Shown: one piece after another, positions 29,712 to 38,220 of the stretch
Numbering within the stretch: position 1 is the stretch's first letter
Layout: each line of letters begins with the position of its first letter
The notes under the pieces: generated by a model
What the model was told of the DNA's origin: nothing
Database searches by the model: none
What the model saw: only the letters and a program-made list of their open reading frames with translations
Made by a program: the position numbers and the translations under genes
DNA from: Tritrichomonas musculus
Taxonomy: Eukaryota > Parabasalia > Tritrichomonadida > Tritrichomonadidae
Direction: 5' to 3'
Assembly (NCBI GenBank): GCA_039105265.1
Contig: JAPFFF010000003.1
Span: 8,618,001-8,682,000, forward strand
DNA: 64,000 bases

Positions 29712-31580
29712 ATGATTCCCTTTTATCTCAAGATGATTCATCCGCCGTTATGGGTTTATCTTATTTTTTCATTCAGTATTATAAGTGCGATGTGGGCATA
29801 TCATTATTATGATGAACTATCATCTGAATTATTATATTCGTATCCAAAATCATCAATAACAAAAATTGAATCTGGATTGCCAAGTAATGAATGGGAAATA
29901 TTTGCGTTTTCTGATATCACTCGAAGTAAAACAACTGACATTATTTATAAGCTTAAAAATTCAAATTTATTATCAGTATATCATTATTCAAAAGAGAAAA
30001 AGCGTTATTATATGATGCAAAATTTAACATTTTCAGGTATGGATATTAAGTCAATACAACCTATTGATTTTGAAATGAATGGCTACAACGACTTGTTGAT
30101 TACACATTCAAAAGATCTTCAACTGCCATATCATTTATCACTTGTTAAAAATCAAAAAGGTTATTTAAATCCAGAAATTCAAGACTTGGGTATAACAACA
30201 AATAATGTACCGTTTATCTTTGATTTTAACCAAAGTGGTAGCTTCGATATTTTATACATCGAACCAGAAACTTTAAAATTGCGATTTCTTTTTAACAAGA
30301 ACATGCGCTTTGAATCTTTAAAGCATTCTAGTTTCTTTTATTCAATTGCTGCTGCTCAATTATTCGATCAAGATTCGATTAATATTGTTGCAATAACAGA
30401 AAAGACTTCTGAAAAATCCAAAATTTCTATTTTTAACTATTCAAAAAAACAAAATATGTGGAAAGTTGTTCATGAATTTGATGCACCGCCAAATATCGGT
30501 CAACTCTCAATTGGAGATTTTGATGGAGATGGTTATCTTGATGTTGTTTTTGCTGTATATCCTGCCCCACAGCGGCCCTCTCTATTTGAAATTGATAAAA
30601 ATGATACAGATTCAAAATCAGAGAGAAAGAACGCCATAGCTAGAATTGCCAATTTTTTAAGACCTTCAGATAATTCGCCTATGATTTCACAAGCTCGATT
30701 AAAAACTAATGAAAAAAGGCTAATTGATATGAGTTATTTATGTTTTATGTTTAATGGCCCTAAAGGTTTCACATCTGATACTAAATGTTCAAACAAGACA
30801 TCATCAATACAATTTATAGTTGACAACATACTACCAAATTCGCAACCACATGTTGCTGATTTGACATTATCAGGTAATCCAGATATTTTAATCGGCGTCG
30901 TTGATCCAGAAGGAAAGAAACAAACTCAACTGATACTTAATCAGCCATGTAAAACCTGTCTTTCACGTGAAATGATGCTTGTTTCGCATTCTTCTTTCCC
31001 AGGAACTGGATCTTTCTTTGATATCTTCAATTCTGGAAAACTTGGAATTATTACAGATGAAGCTTCATATCATTCAACTCTTGCAGAAGATTCCTTCTTT
31101 CTTAAAGTAAGTGCTCTAAATGGCCCTTGTCTAGATAATTGTAAAAAAAAGCAAAGAAAAGATAAAAGATTTCCTAGGCCACCACCTTTGGCCACTGTTT
31201 ATAATGGAGCAACGATGAAAATAACATATACTGATAAACAAGGTTTGAAACATCATGCAATTGGCTCACAAAGATCAACAAATGGAATCTCTTTACCTTA
31301 TTATGTTTTTGGCCTTGGTGAAAATGTTCATTATGTTGAAAATTTATCCGTCCAGACTAATGATTTTGATGCATGGACGTGGATTTTGCCTAGTTCTGAT
31401 GTCTTTACTTCATCAAATCATCAAATTAGAGTTTTCTTGATGTATAAGATTCGCGTTTTTTACGTTGTTTTTGGTTTTGTTATTCTGTTGCTTACTTTGG
31501 AAATGTTCGTATTAATATTTTCAAGAAAAGAAGATAAAGAAGATAAAAAAGAAGCTGAGCAAATCCTTCCTTTGTTCTAA
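29712..31580 (+). CDS. ITFG1: ITFG1/TIP-like FG-GAP membrane protein
   Basis: 622 residues. A hydrophobic signal or anchor lies at about 13-30 (LWVYLIFSFSIISAMWAY), a beta-propeller lumenal/extracellular region of about 520 residues follows, and there is one transmembrane helix near the C terminus (about 578-602, VFYVVFGFVILLLTLEMFVLIF) with a short charged tail. The FG-GAP repeat holds a textbook calcium loop, GDFDGDGYLD, at about 268-277, and other blades read FDFNQSGSFDILYI and FDIFNSGKLGII. The segment YYVFGLGENVHYVENLSV before the membrane helix is typical of T-cell immunomodulatory protein (TIP/ITFG1) and Plasmodium TIP-like proteins. These are surface or secretory-pathway proteins; the ligand is unknown in protists. 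Confidence 0.8.
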   Translation: MIPFYLKMIHPPLWVYLIFSFSIISAMWAYHYYDELSSELLYSYPKSSITKIESGLPSNEWEIFAFSDITRSKTTDIIYKLKNSNLLSVYHYSKEKKRYYMMQNLTFSGMDIKSIQPIDFEMNGYNDLLITHSKDLQLPYHLSLVKNQKGYLNPEIQDLGITTNNVPFIFDFNQSGSFDILYIEPETLKLRFLFNKNMRFESLKHSSFFYSIAAAQLFDQDSINIVAITEKTSEKSKISIFNYSKKQNMWKVVHEFDAPPNIGQLSIGDFDGDGYLDVVFAVYPAPQRPSLFEIDKNDTDSKSERKNAIARIANFLRPSDNSPMISQARLKTNEKRLIDMSYLCFMFNGPKGFTSDTKCSNKTSSIQFIVDNILPNSQPHVADLTLSGNPDILIGVVDPEGKKQTQLILNQPCKTCLSREMMLVSHSSFPGTGSFFDIFNSGKLGIITDEASYHSTLAEDSFFLKVSALNGPCLDNCKKKQRKDKRFPRPPPLATVYNGATMKITYTDKQGLKHHAIGSQRSTNGISLPYYVFGLGENVHYVENLSVQTNDFDAWTWILPSSDVFTSSNHQIRVFLMYKIRVFYVVFGFVILLLTLEMFVLIFSRKEDKEDKKEAEQILPLF

Positions 31581-31971
31581 TATTTAGAAATAATGTTTTT
31601 AATTTATATAGAAATATTTATTTAAAGCTTGTTTTTATTTATTAACAATTGTAATTAATTTTTTTTTTTTTTTTTTTTTTGGTTTTAGTTATAATTCTGG
31701 CGTTTTTCTCTAAGACATTGATTTTGTTTCAAAGAAGGCTTAACAATTAATAGCTGAATTTTTAAAGATAATGATATTATGTCATGTTGTACAAAATATT
31801 TTCATTTTTCAGAAAACTCATGTCTATTGGTGATTGCATTGTGTTTCATCTTTGAAAAATAATGCCAAAAAAAGTTTGGGCATAATAATGAAAAAAAAAA
31901 ATTAAAGATGATAAATATAAAATAAATTATTTAAACATTTAAATTGGAACATTTATTAAATAAAAACATTT
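31581..31971. other. convergent intergenic spacer
   Basis: 391 AT-rich bases with a T-run of about 20 ending near 31680. No gene is seen. Confidence 0.6.
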
Positions 31972-32769
31972 TCAAAAAGATGAGATATCAATAAGCATAG
32001 GTTTCGATATAAAAGGTACAAGAATTGGATCTATTTTTTGTAAGTCAATAAAAGATTTTTTAGTTGGTGAATCATTTAAAGGTTGGATTTCATTACTTTT
32101 TTCTGTTAAATTCAGTTTGTTTGGATTATTATTTATTAGTAATTTTTCGTTAATAAAACTTTCATTAAAACTACTATCATTTTCTTGACTTTGTAAATTG
32201 ATATCATGAGTATTTGACTTGTTGTTAACTAAATTTTCAATATCATTAAAATTGGTGTCTTTAGGGCTCACATCAGAATTACTCAAAGCTTTCTGATCAT
32301 CTGTTTGGCTTGATGGTGATGATACTTGTTGCAGTATGGCTGTAGAAGATTGATATGACTTCATGTTTGGCAAATTGGTAATTAGGTTGTTTTTTGAAGC
32401 TGATGAGGCAGATTTTTTTTGATTTAAAAAGTTGATGGCATATAGTTTTTGGCGAACAATAGATTTGCAGTGATTTCGAATATCATATTGAGCACGACCA
32501 GGAAAAAACTTTTCCATTGATTTCCATCTAGATCCATATTCATTAAAAAGTTGTAGTAATAAAGAATCTTCTTCTGCGGTCCACTCTCCTTTAACAACGT
32601 TTCCGCAGAGAGAATTAGTCCATCTATCACGGCACTGCCTAACAGTTCTATTTATCATTAAACCAGAAATTATTGACCAGTTTTTTTCACCAAATCTACT
32701 AACAAGTTCACGTAACTTCTTATCTTCGTCTGGTGTAAAGGGATGACGTTCTCGTTTTGGATTATTCAT
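31972..32769 (-). CDS. R2R3 Myb-like DNA-binding protein
   Basis: 265 residues. Two tandem Myb repeats fill about 4-105: repeat one FTPDEDKKLRELVSRFGEKNW…RTVRQCRDRWTNSL, repeat two KGEWTAEEDSLLLQLFNEYGSRW…FFPGRAQYDIRNHCKSI. The spaced Trp/aromatic cores and the recognition-helix RQCRDRW are intact. The remaining 160 residues are Ser/Asn-rich with no domain. Trichomonads carry large families of such short R2R3 Myb proteins; some bind initiator or promoter elements and control iron-responsive and core transcription in T. vaginalis. The target of this one is unknown. The 5' side abuts a mobile-element-rich region. Confidence 0.85.
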   Translation of the reverse strand: MNNPKRERHPFTPDEDKKLRELVSRFGEKNWSIISGLMINRTVRQCRDRWTNSLCGNVVKGEWTAEEDSLLLQLFNEYGSRWKSMEKFFPGRAQYDIRNHCKSIVRQKLYAINFLNQKKSASSASKNNLITNLPNMKSYQSSTAILQQVSSPSSQTDDQKALSNSDVSPKDTNFNDIENLVNNKSNTHDINLQSQENDSSFNESFINEKLLINNNPNKLNLTEKSNEIQPLNDSPTKKSFIDLQKIDPILVPFISKPMLIDISSF

Positions 32770-33730
32770 GATAGAATAAAACTGATTTTAATTTAAATCG
32801 CAAATATATATTGTCAATAAAATATACAATTTATTATCGTTAAGGTACTTTTTCACCTTTAAAAAAAACGGGTGAAAATTCTTTTTTGAATTATATTGAT
32901 TATAAAAATATAAAGCTGTGTAAAGTATATATTATAGGAATTCTCAAATATAAAGCTGTGTGAAATATCATGTTTCCATTATATCATACAAAAAAATTTT
33001 TCAGTATATCATTCAAAAAGTTTGCATCTAAATTATATCTACAACTTTTTTCTCAAATCTTATCGTACAATTAACTTTTTAAAAAAAAATCAAATTGCTA
33101 TTGAATTTTATATATCATTCAGAATCATTTTATCTTTATTTTAAAATGCTTTAAAATTTCTTTGTTGAATTGATAAGGCATGAAATATATTATAAAATAT
33201 CGTAAATTATGAATTGATTTCAATTCTTAGATAATATATCGTATATTTTTTTTGAAATTATTGAAAAAAAAATCGTATTATTTTTTATCAATTTTTCAGA
33301 AGTATATTTTATCGTATAAATTGAATGAACAATTCTAGAATGTTCAATTGTTCTTTATTAAGTTTAGTAACTTTGATAAAAATATACCTTATTCTTCATT
33401 CAAAAATAAAACTTTTTTTGTTCAAATAGTGTTAATAAAATAGAGTATTGTGCAAATCATCAATCCAATGAAACATTTTACATCATGTTTCTGGGCTAAA
33501 AAATAGTTATATACCTTTTTAATAGGCCAACTTTATGAATATCAAATCAATTGTTACAGTTTATTATTCATTTATTGAGAAAGCAATTTAAACTTTAATT
33601 TATTTTTTAGCCAAAGCAAAGCAAAAAATCATGTCTGGTTTTTAATATTAGTAGTAATTGGTAATTTTAACTATTTCCAAAATATAAGGTATGTATGTGT
33701 ATGATCTGTGATCTGTGTATCAGCTTCATC
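32770..33730. other. AT-rich region at the edge of the mobile-element cluster
   Basis: It holds the Myb gene's 5' side, a hairpin-bearing MITE-end-like segment at 32840-32878, and two tandem copies of ATATAAAGCTGTGT (about 32908 and 32947), a word that returns inverted at about 34192-34207. No coding sequence on either strand before 33731. Confidence 0.5.
32840..32878. repeat. MITE-end-like segment with hairpin
   Basis: TTAAGGTAC at 32840-32848 equals the first nine bases of the MITE ends at 37961 and 38208. It is followed by TTTTCACC and, 13 bases on, GGGTGAAAA, a short hairpin. It may be a solo end or a related miniature element lying in the Myb promoter. Confidence 0.35.
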
Positions 33731-34100
33731 ATTTAATAGTACTTGGATCATATTCTAGTAACATATTCAAACGATTTAGTGTTTGGATCGTAATATCTGG
33801 ATTTAAATGTATATATATATCACTCTGTTCTGGTTCGGTCCTCTACCGTGGAACTGTTCTAGCTGCATTACAGAGTTTACCATTAGGTTTGGTGAATCGC
33901 TTTATCTCTTGTGGTATATCTTCATTAAGTGTTCTGGTATCGAACTTACTAGCATTTGGATTAAGACGAAACAGAGTGTTAAGTGTCTTTTAGTCTTGTT
34001 TATTAGTTAACTCAGTAATAGCTCGTTTAATTAATGTTGAGTCATCTGTAGTTTACAACTCTTCTAGACTTGGTTGTGTTGCATTCTTGTCCTTAGTCAT
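33731..34100 (-). pseudogene. foreign-looking coding remnant A
   Basis: About 120 codons on the minus strand read like protein (opening MTKDKNATQPSLEEL, later FRLNPNASKFDTRTLNEDI) with frequent C-ending codons and CTA/CCA/ACA use unlike the host genes, where T/A endings dominate. The frame is interrupted a few times, always by TAA or TAG, and ends in TGATGA. I do not recognise the protein. It may belong to the same element as remnant B at 36220-37360, with a hAT insertion between them. It is flanked by inverted copies of ATATAAAGCTGTGT (about 32947 and 34192-34207), which may be the ends of a small element. It is a decayed remnant of unknown source. Confidence 0.4.
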
Positions 34101-34255
34101 TTCTACACATTTTCCGCACAAAAAAATACTATATTCACGTTATTATACGAACTACTCAAGCTTTCGCTTAGCCACTGGATATCTCTTCTTTACACAGCTT
34201 TATATTTGTAAGAAGTTAAGAAAAATAACCAAAAATAAAAAAGGTAACAGAGAAT

Positions 34256-34880
34256 CAGGGGTGGACATCGGGCATGCCCGAGCATATAAAAAAAAACCGT
34301 TCGGGCCAAATTCGTGCCCTAACGACTTTTTTTATCACATAGCATTTCAGTGCTCGGGCATTTTTTTGTTTTTTGCCGGGGCAAATTTCAAATGAAACGT
34401 TTTAAACTTATAAAAACACTTTAAAAAAATTAATTAGCTTAAATCTTTTTATGTTTTAATTAATCATCATCATTGAAAATATAAACTTCTAATTCTTGTT
34501 TTTCTTTGTTTTCTTCACAAATGTCAATTGTTTCTCTGAAATAATCATAGTTGTCATATTATTTTATGAGATACAAAATGGTTGAGATAGTGGATATATT
34601 TTCACCCTCAGAACAATTTAACAAAATACTTTTTATTAATTCTGAGTTTTGTGTAAAAAGTTTTTTGATAATATCTTGATTTACATTTTTTCTATATAAA
34701 GCATTCCTAAAATAATCTGAGCAGGTATGCTTTTCGAGGACGAGGAAGAGTAGTCTACCCAAAAATAATTTCGGGATCGAGGAGATTCCCGTACTCGGTT
34801 TACCCGAGTAAACCCGAGTAAAATAACCGTTTTACTCGGCCATCCTCGATCCAGATTTACCTGAAGTATTCAATTTCCGA
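34256..34880 (+). mobile_element. hAT-type transposon end and subterminal repeats
   Basis: CAGGGGTGGACATCGGGC at 34256 has the CAGGGGTG form of hAT terminal inverted repeats. Next to it are a perfect palindrome CGGGCATGCCCG (34269-34280) and an inverted pair ATGCCCGAGC/GCTCGGGCAT, and further on TTTACCCGAGTAAA (34799-34812, again at 35241-35254) with nearby CCGAGTAAA and TACTCGG words. Clustered GC-rich subterminal words are usual for hAT elements. Two families may be mixed here (CGGGCA-type and CCGAGTAAA-type). I do not find the opposite end. Confidence 0.55.
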
Positions 34881-35639
34881 GGAAATCTCGAGGATACCCG
34901 AGGTTTCTAGTTCGAAAAACAATTCTCATATTTTTTTTTTCAAAACTTTTGAATACTTTATTTTAGTATTAAAGGTTTTTAGTTATTGATAATATCGCTA
35001 TATCTAACATTTTTTTAAAAAAAAATCATATGGTTAACCACTATTTCCAGCAAAATGATTCATTTTGAAAATGAATAATGATTATTTTTTTTTCAATTAA
35101 CTTTAAGTTGTAAACTTTGTTTTTTAATTTTCGCATGTAAAAAATAAATCATTCAATATTTGAAATAAATTCTTAGAAACCGTAAGTTTACACGCGAAAA
35201 TTAAAAAACAAAATTTAGTTTTCTGGTAAAAAAGTGAAAATTTACCCGAGTAAAGAAATGTGAACTAAAAAAAAATAAACGTCATGCCTCTATACATCTA
35301 CCAGAACTTTTTCAAAAAAATACTGAACAACAAAATTCATAATTTCTAAATGAAAATCAAGAAAAGATTTTTTTAAAAAATATCGTAACATTCATTTTGT
35401 TTGAAACAAATTCATTTAGATTAATTGAAAGCCAATTTTTAAAAAATGTATCGACAAAAATGATTAGCAAAGAAAAACTAGTTATTGCCCTTTCAAATAT
35501 TTCAAAGTATACAAGGCACAAAATAAAACTAATTTACTTTATTAATCCGCAAATTACATAACTTTCGATCAATGGACCGATCATAAGATTAGAGAGTTTC
35601 TATCATTTACAATCAGAGCTTATATTAAAAAAACGTATT

Positions 35640-36220
35640 CCGACTATTTTCTAGATTTAATTCAATTGACTTCAGAAAAAACGATGCCCGTAAATTAGCC
35701 AATGAAATCATTAATAGTTTATCAAGGTTTAAATTAAGTTTAAATGAGATATCTAGTTGTACAACTGATAACTACAACCTAATGTGTGCCACAGCAGATG
35801 AGCTTGGGCTTTGGAAGATCCAGTGTGTTCTCCATTTATTGAATAAGGTATTTCAAGTTTTTGTATTAGCGATTAAGAACAAAATTCAACCAATTTTTGA
35901 TTTGATAAGCTTTCTAGCAAATAGCTCTAAGTATACAATTTTTTTGCAACAAAAGAAATTTAATGAAGGAATACCTGTGAAAAAAGTACCAAACTACACA
36001 GAAGTCCAGTGGACATCATTTCCTGTTTGCATCATGACATTATATGATACTATTGATTCCGTTCGTGATTTTATTGGAACGATAGATTCTTAGATAAAAT
36101 ACAATTTGAATATTTAAGAAAACTTAAAGAATTTTCTGAAACATATAAAGAAATTATCTTAAACTATGAAAAGGATTCTTTCGGTGCAATTGGATTTTTT
36201 TTTGTCTGAAATCACAGAAC
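35640..36220 (+). pseudogene. hAT transposase remnant
   Basis: An open stretch of about 150 codons ends near 36093, with a further fragment in another frame to about 36215. Recognisable hAT core pieces are SSCTTDNYNLMCATADELGL (the TDN part of the DDE catalytic region), IQCVLHLLNKVFQVFV (the C..H.LNL motif) and NYTEVQWTSFPVCIMTLYDTI (the 'TRWNS…ML' motif, with TRW degraded to VQW). The zinc-finger BED N terminus and the C-terminal dimerisation region with the catalytic Glu are missing, and a frame change lies near 36090, so it is a dead copy. It lies inside the hAT-end cluster beginning at 34256. Confidence 0.65.
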
Positions 36221-37360
36221 CTGGATTGTATAACCAATTTGCTATATGTGATCGGATCTTCTCTCTAACAGATGGACTCCCGATCGTTTGGACAAACTAG
36301 TTATAGAACTTGTATCTAACTCTACCAAGTTCTGTGTTAAGGATGAATGTTAGACAGTTCTTACCAACAAGTTTGTCGTTTTCCATAATTACGTAATCGC
36401 CATCATTATTGGAACCTTCTATAAAATAATCATTATTGTCTATTAGATACTAGATCACCTCTTCTTTGGTAATAACACCAGCGAAATCTTGTGTGAAGTG
36501 GATATCGTTAATGAAGATACCTTCTTCGTTAAAGGATTTAATAGAATCTTCGCTAGTAATTAATGCAAATACATCGTTATCTTGAGTTTTTGGTAATGCA
36601 ACTATAATGTACTGTTAATAGTATTCACCTTCTTTGTTACTATACGTTGGTTTAATCTATCTCTTGTTAACGTTAATGTTGTGTTCTATTAGTAATCTAT
36701 TAATCTTAGATGTATGTTCTGCAAGGAACTTCTATAGATACTCTTTCTTGTTCTTGTTATTAGTATCTACTGGAACCATGTAATAGAAGATAACTATGTC
36801 ACAGAATCTATCACTTAATGGATTAAGTTTATAGTCCATATTGGATATATATCGTTCCAGTTAATCGTTATCGTAAGATTATACAACATCATTTCTGGTT
36901 TATCGTTATAGAATCTGGACTAACATCGTTAAGAGTAATCTCTTTATGGATGTGGAAGTTTAGTTCGAATAATCTGGCTTCGTCTTCGTCGGATGAATTG
37001 AAAGTGAGTTAGTTTCCATGATTTTACCAAAAATAATGAATCTACTTCAATTTGATCTTACTCATAGTAGATGTACGAGTTATTAATCATTCATTAACAT
37101 ATATAGAATCATGTTTGTTTTCAATTGTTCATATATTGAACTTCAATGAACTACCAATCCTATAAGTTTTTAGTGGTTCTCTAGCTCCAAAGAACATTGA
37201 GAGATATCTAAAAATTTGAAGTTTACTCTCACTGAAGAAGTAGATTCGTTTTTGGAATGTATGAGAATTGTGAAATACGATTCGCTTATTATCAGTTTGC
37301 ACGACCAACGACAACATCATAGTCGAAGTGATCAGCATGAATATAGCTGTTAGTAGTCAT
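36220..37360 (-). pseudogene. foreign-looking coding remnant B
   Basis: Over 1.1 kb the minus strand reads as protein in long stretches, with AAC, ATC, GAC and TAC codons far more common than in host genes. Readable pieces include SSDEDEARLFELNFHIHKEI, RFCDIVIFYYMVPVD, IKSFNEEGIFINDIHFT and, near the 3' end, RVRYKFYN followed by TIGSPSVREKIRSHIANWLY. It is decayed, with changes of frame and several in-frame stops that are nearly all TAA/TAG. I cannot name the family; the RYKFYN…SPSVR…HIANW stretch looks like a conserved motif and is the best handle for a search. The coding signal stops near 36210, where the plus-strand hAT remnant begins, so one has cut into the other. A viral or mobile-element source is possible but not shown. 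Confidence 0.45.
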
Positions 37361-37474
37361 TTGTAGTTAACTAAAAAGTTAGTTCGATAAGAGTTTGACT
37401 ATCGTTTACAAACTTCATGGAGTTCTCTATAAATGTATATCATAAATTGGTCTGATACATATGATTGACTCCCT

Positions 37475-37518
37475 GGTTAAGGAGGTCTACGCTCTACGAG
37501 CTCTGACCCTCCTTAACC
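37475..37518. repeat. nested hairpin at the edge of remnant B
   Basis: GGTTAAGGAGG (37475-37485) pairs perfectly with 37508-37518, and inside lies a second stem GCTC (37491-37494), TAC, GAGC (37498-37501). The flanks ACTCCCT and GGGCTAG are also unusually GC-rich for this genome. I could not fold it as a tRNA. It may mark an element end. Confidence 0.8.
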
Positions 37519-37960
37519 TATCTACTCTTGGGCTAGTTTAATACAAGGGAAGGAATAAAAAAAGTAAATTTAAAAAAATTTGGATATTTAGATGTTGTAG
37601 TTGAATCATTTACAAATAATTGTTTAGTGACATAAGTTTATATAATTTGTTAACGATATAATTTGTTAGGTGATGGCGTTTTCAAATTTGCATCCAGAAA
37701 AAGAATTAACAACATCAACTCCATTGTTTTTGAAAAGGAAAAATTCTAAATATCAAACAGAACATATACAATTCAACATTTTGTGACGATTCATTTAAAT
37801 GAACAACAGAACTCATGTTTTGATGGGACTCTATCAATTCATTAAGTGCTAGACAATCAAGAAAGCTTTTTCAAAATATGATTACTATAACTATATTTTG
37901 CTCAATTATATTAAAAAAGTTACAGCAAGGTGCTTTTTTATTTAGAATTATTTTCAAGTA

Positions 37961-38208
37961 TTAAGGTACAAATCCAGTACGTTTAGTAACCGCAATTTTT
38001 TTTGACATTCTCAAAGAATAAGATGACATGTTAAATAAAAAACGATTATTTTCATTCATTTCATATAACATGTCATAATGTTTATTTAAATTGTAAAATA
38101 AGTGTCAAAAACAAACCTAGTCAATTTAAACTTTTTCAGAGACATGCAACTATTCAAATAATAAACGTTCTCCTATTCAAAAAATAACGTATTGGATTTG
38201 TACCTTAA
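37961..38208. mobile_element. 248-bp MITE with 21-bp terminal inverted repeats
   Basis: The ends begin TTAAGGTACAAATCCA and match each other over 21 bp with one difference. The interior is non-coding. The outermost TTAA at both ends may be a piggyBac-type TTAA target site or part of the repeat. The element ends 12 bp from the stop codon of the phosphoesterase gene, so it lies in that gene's 3' UTR. High identity of the ends suggests a fairly recent insertion. Confidence 0.75.
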
Positions 38209-38220
38209 AATAAAACAAGT

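Noticed and set aside
33807-34010. Plus-strand frames at 33.7-34.4 kb as genes
   Set aside because: The minus strand has the coherent protein-like reading; the plus-strand frames are Cys/Phe/Trp-rich shadows of it or run into hAT end repeats.
37470-37530. Possible tRNA gene in the GC-rich hairpin (a D-arm-like AGCTCGTAGAGC on the minus strand)
   Set aside because: No acceptable anticodon stem, T-arm or full-length cloverleaf could be drawn; the 11-bp stem encloses only 22 bases.
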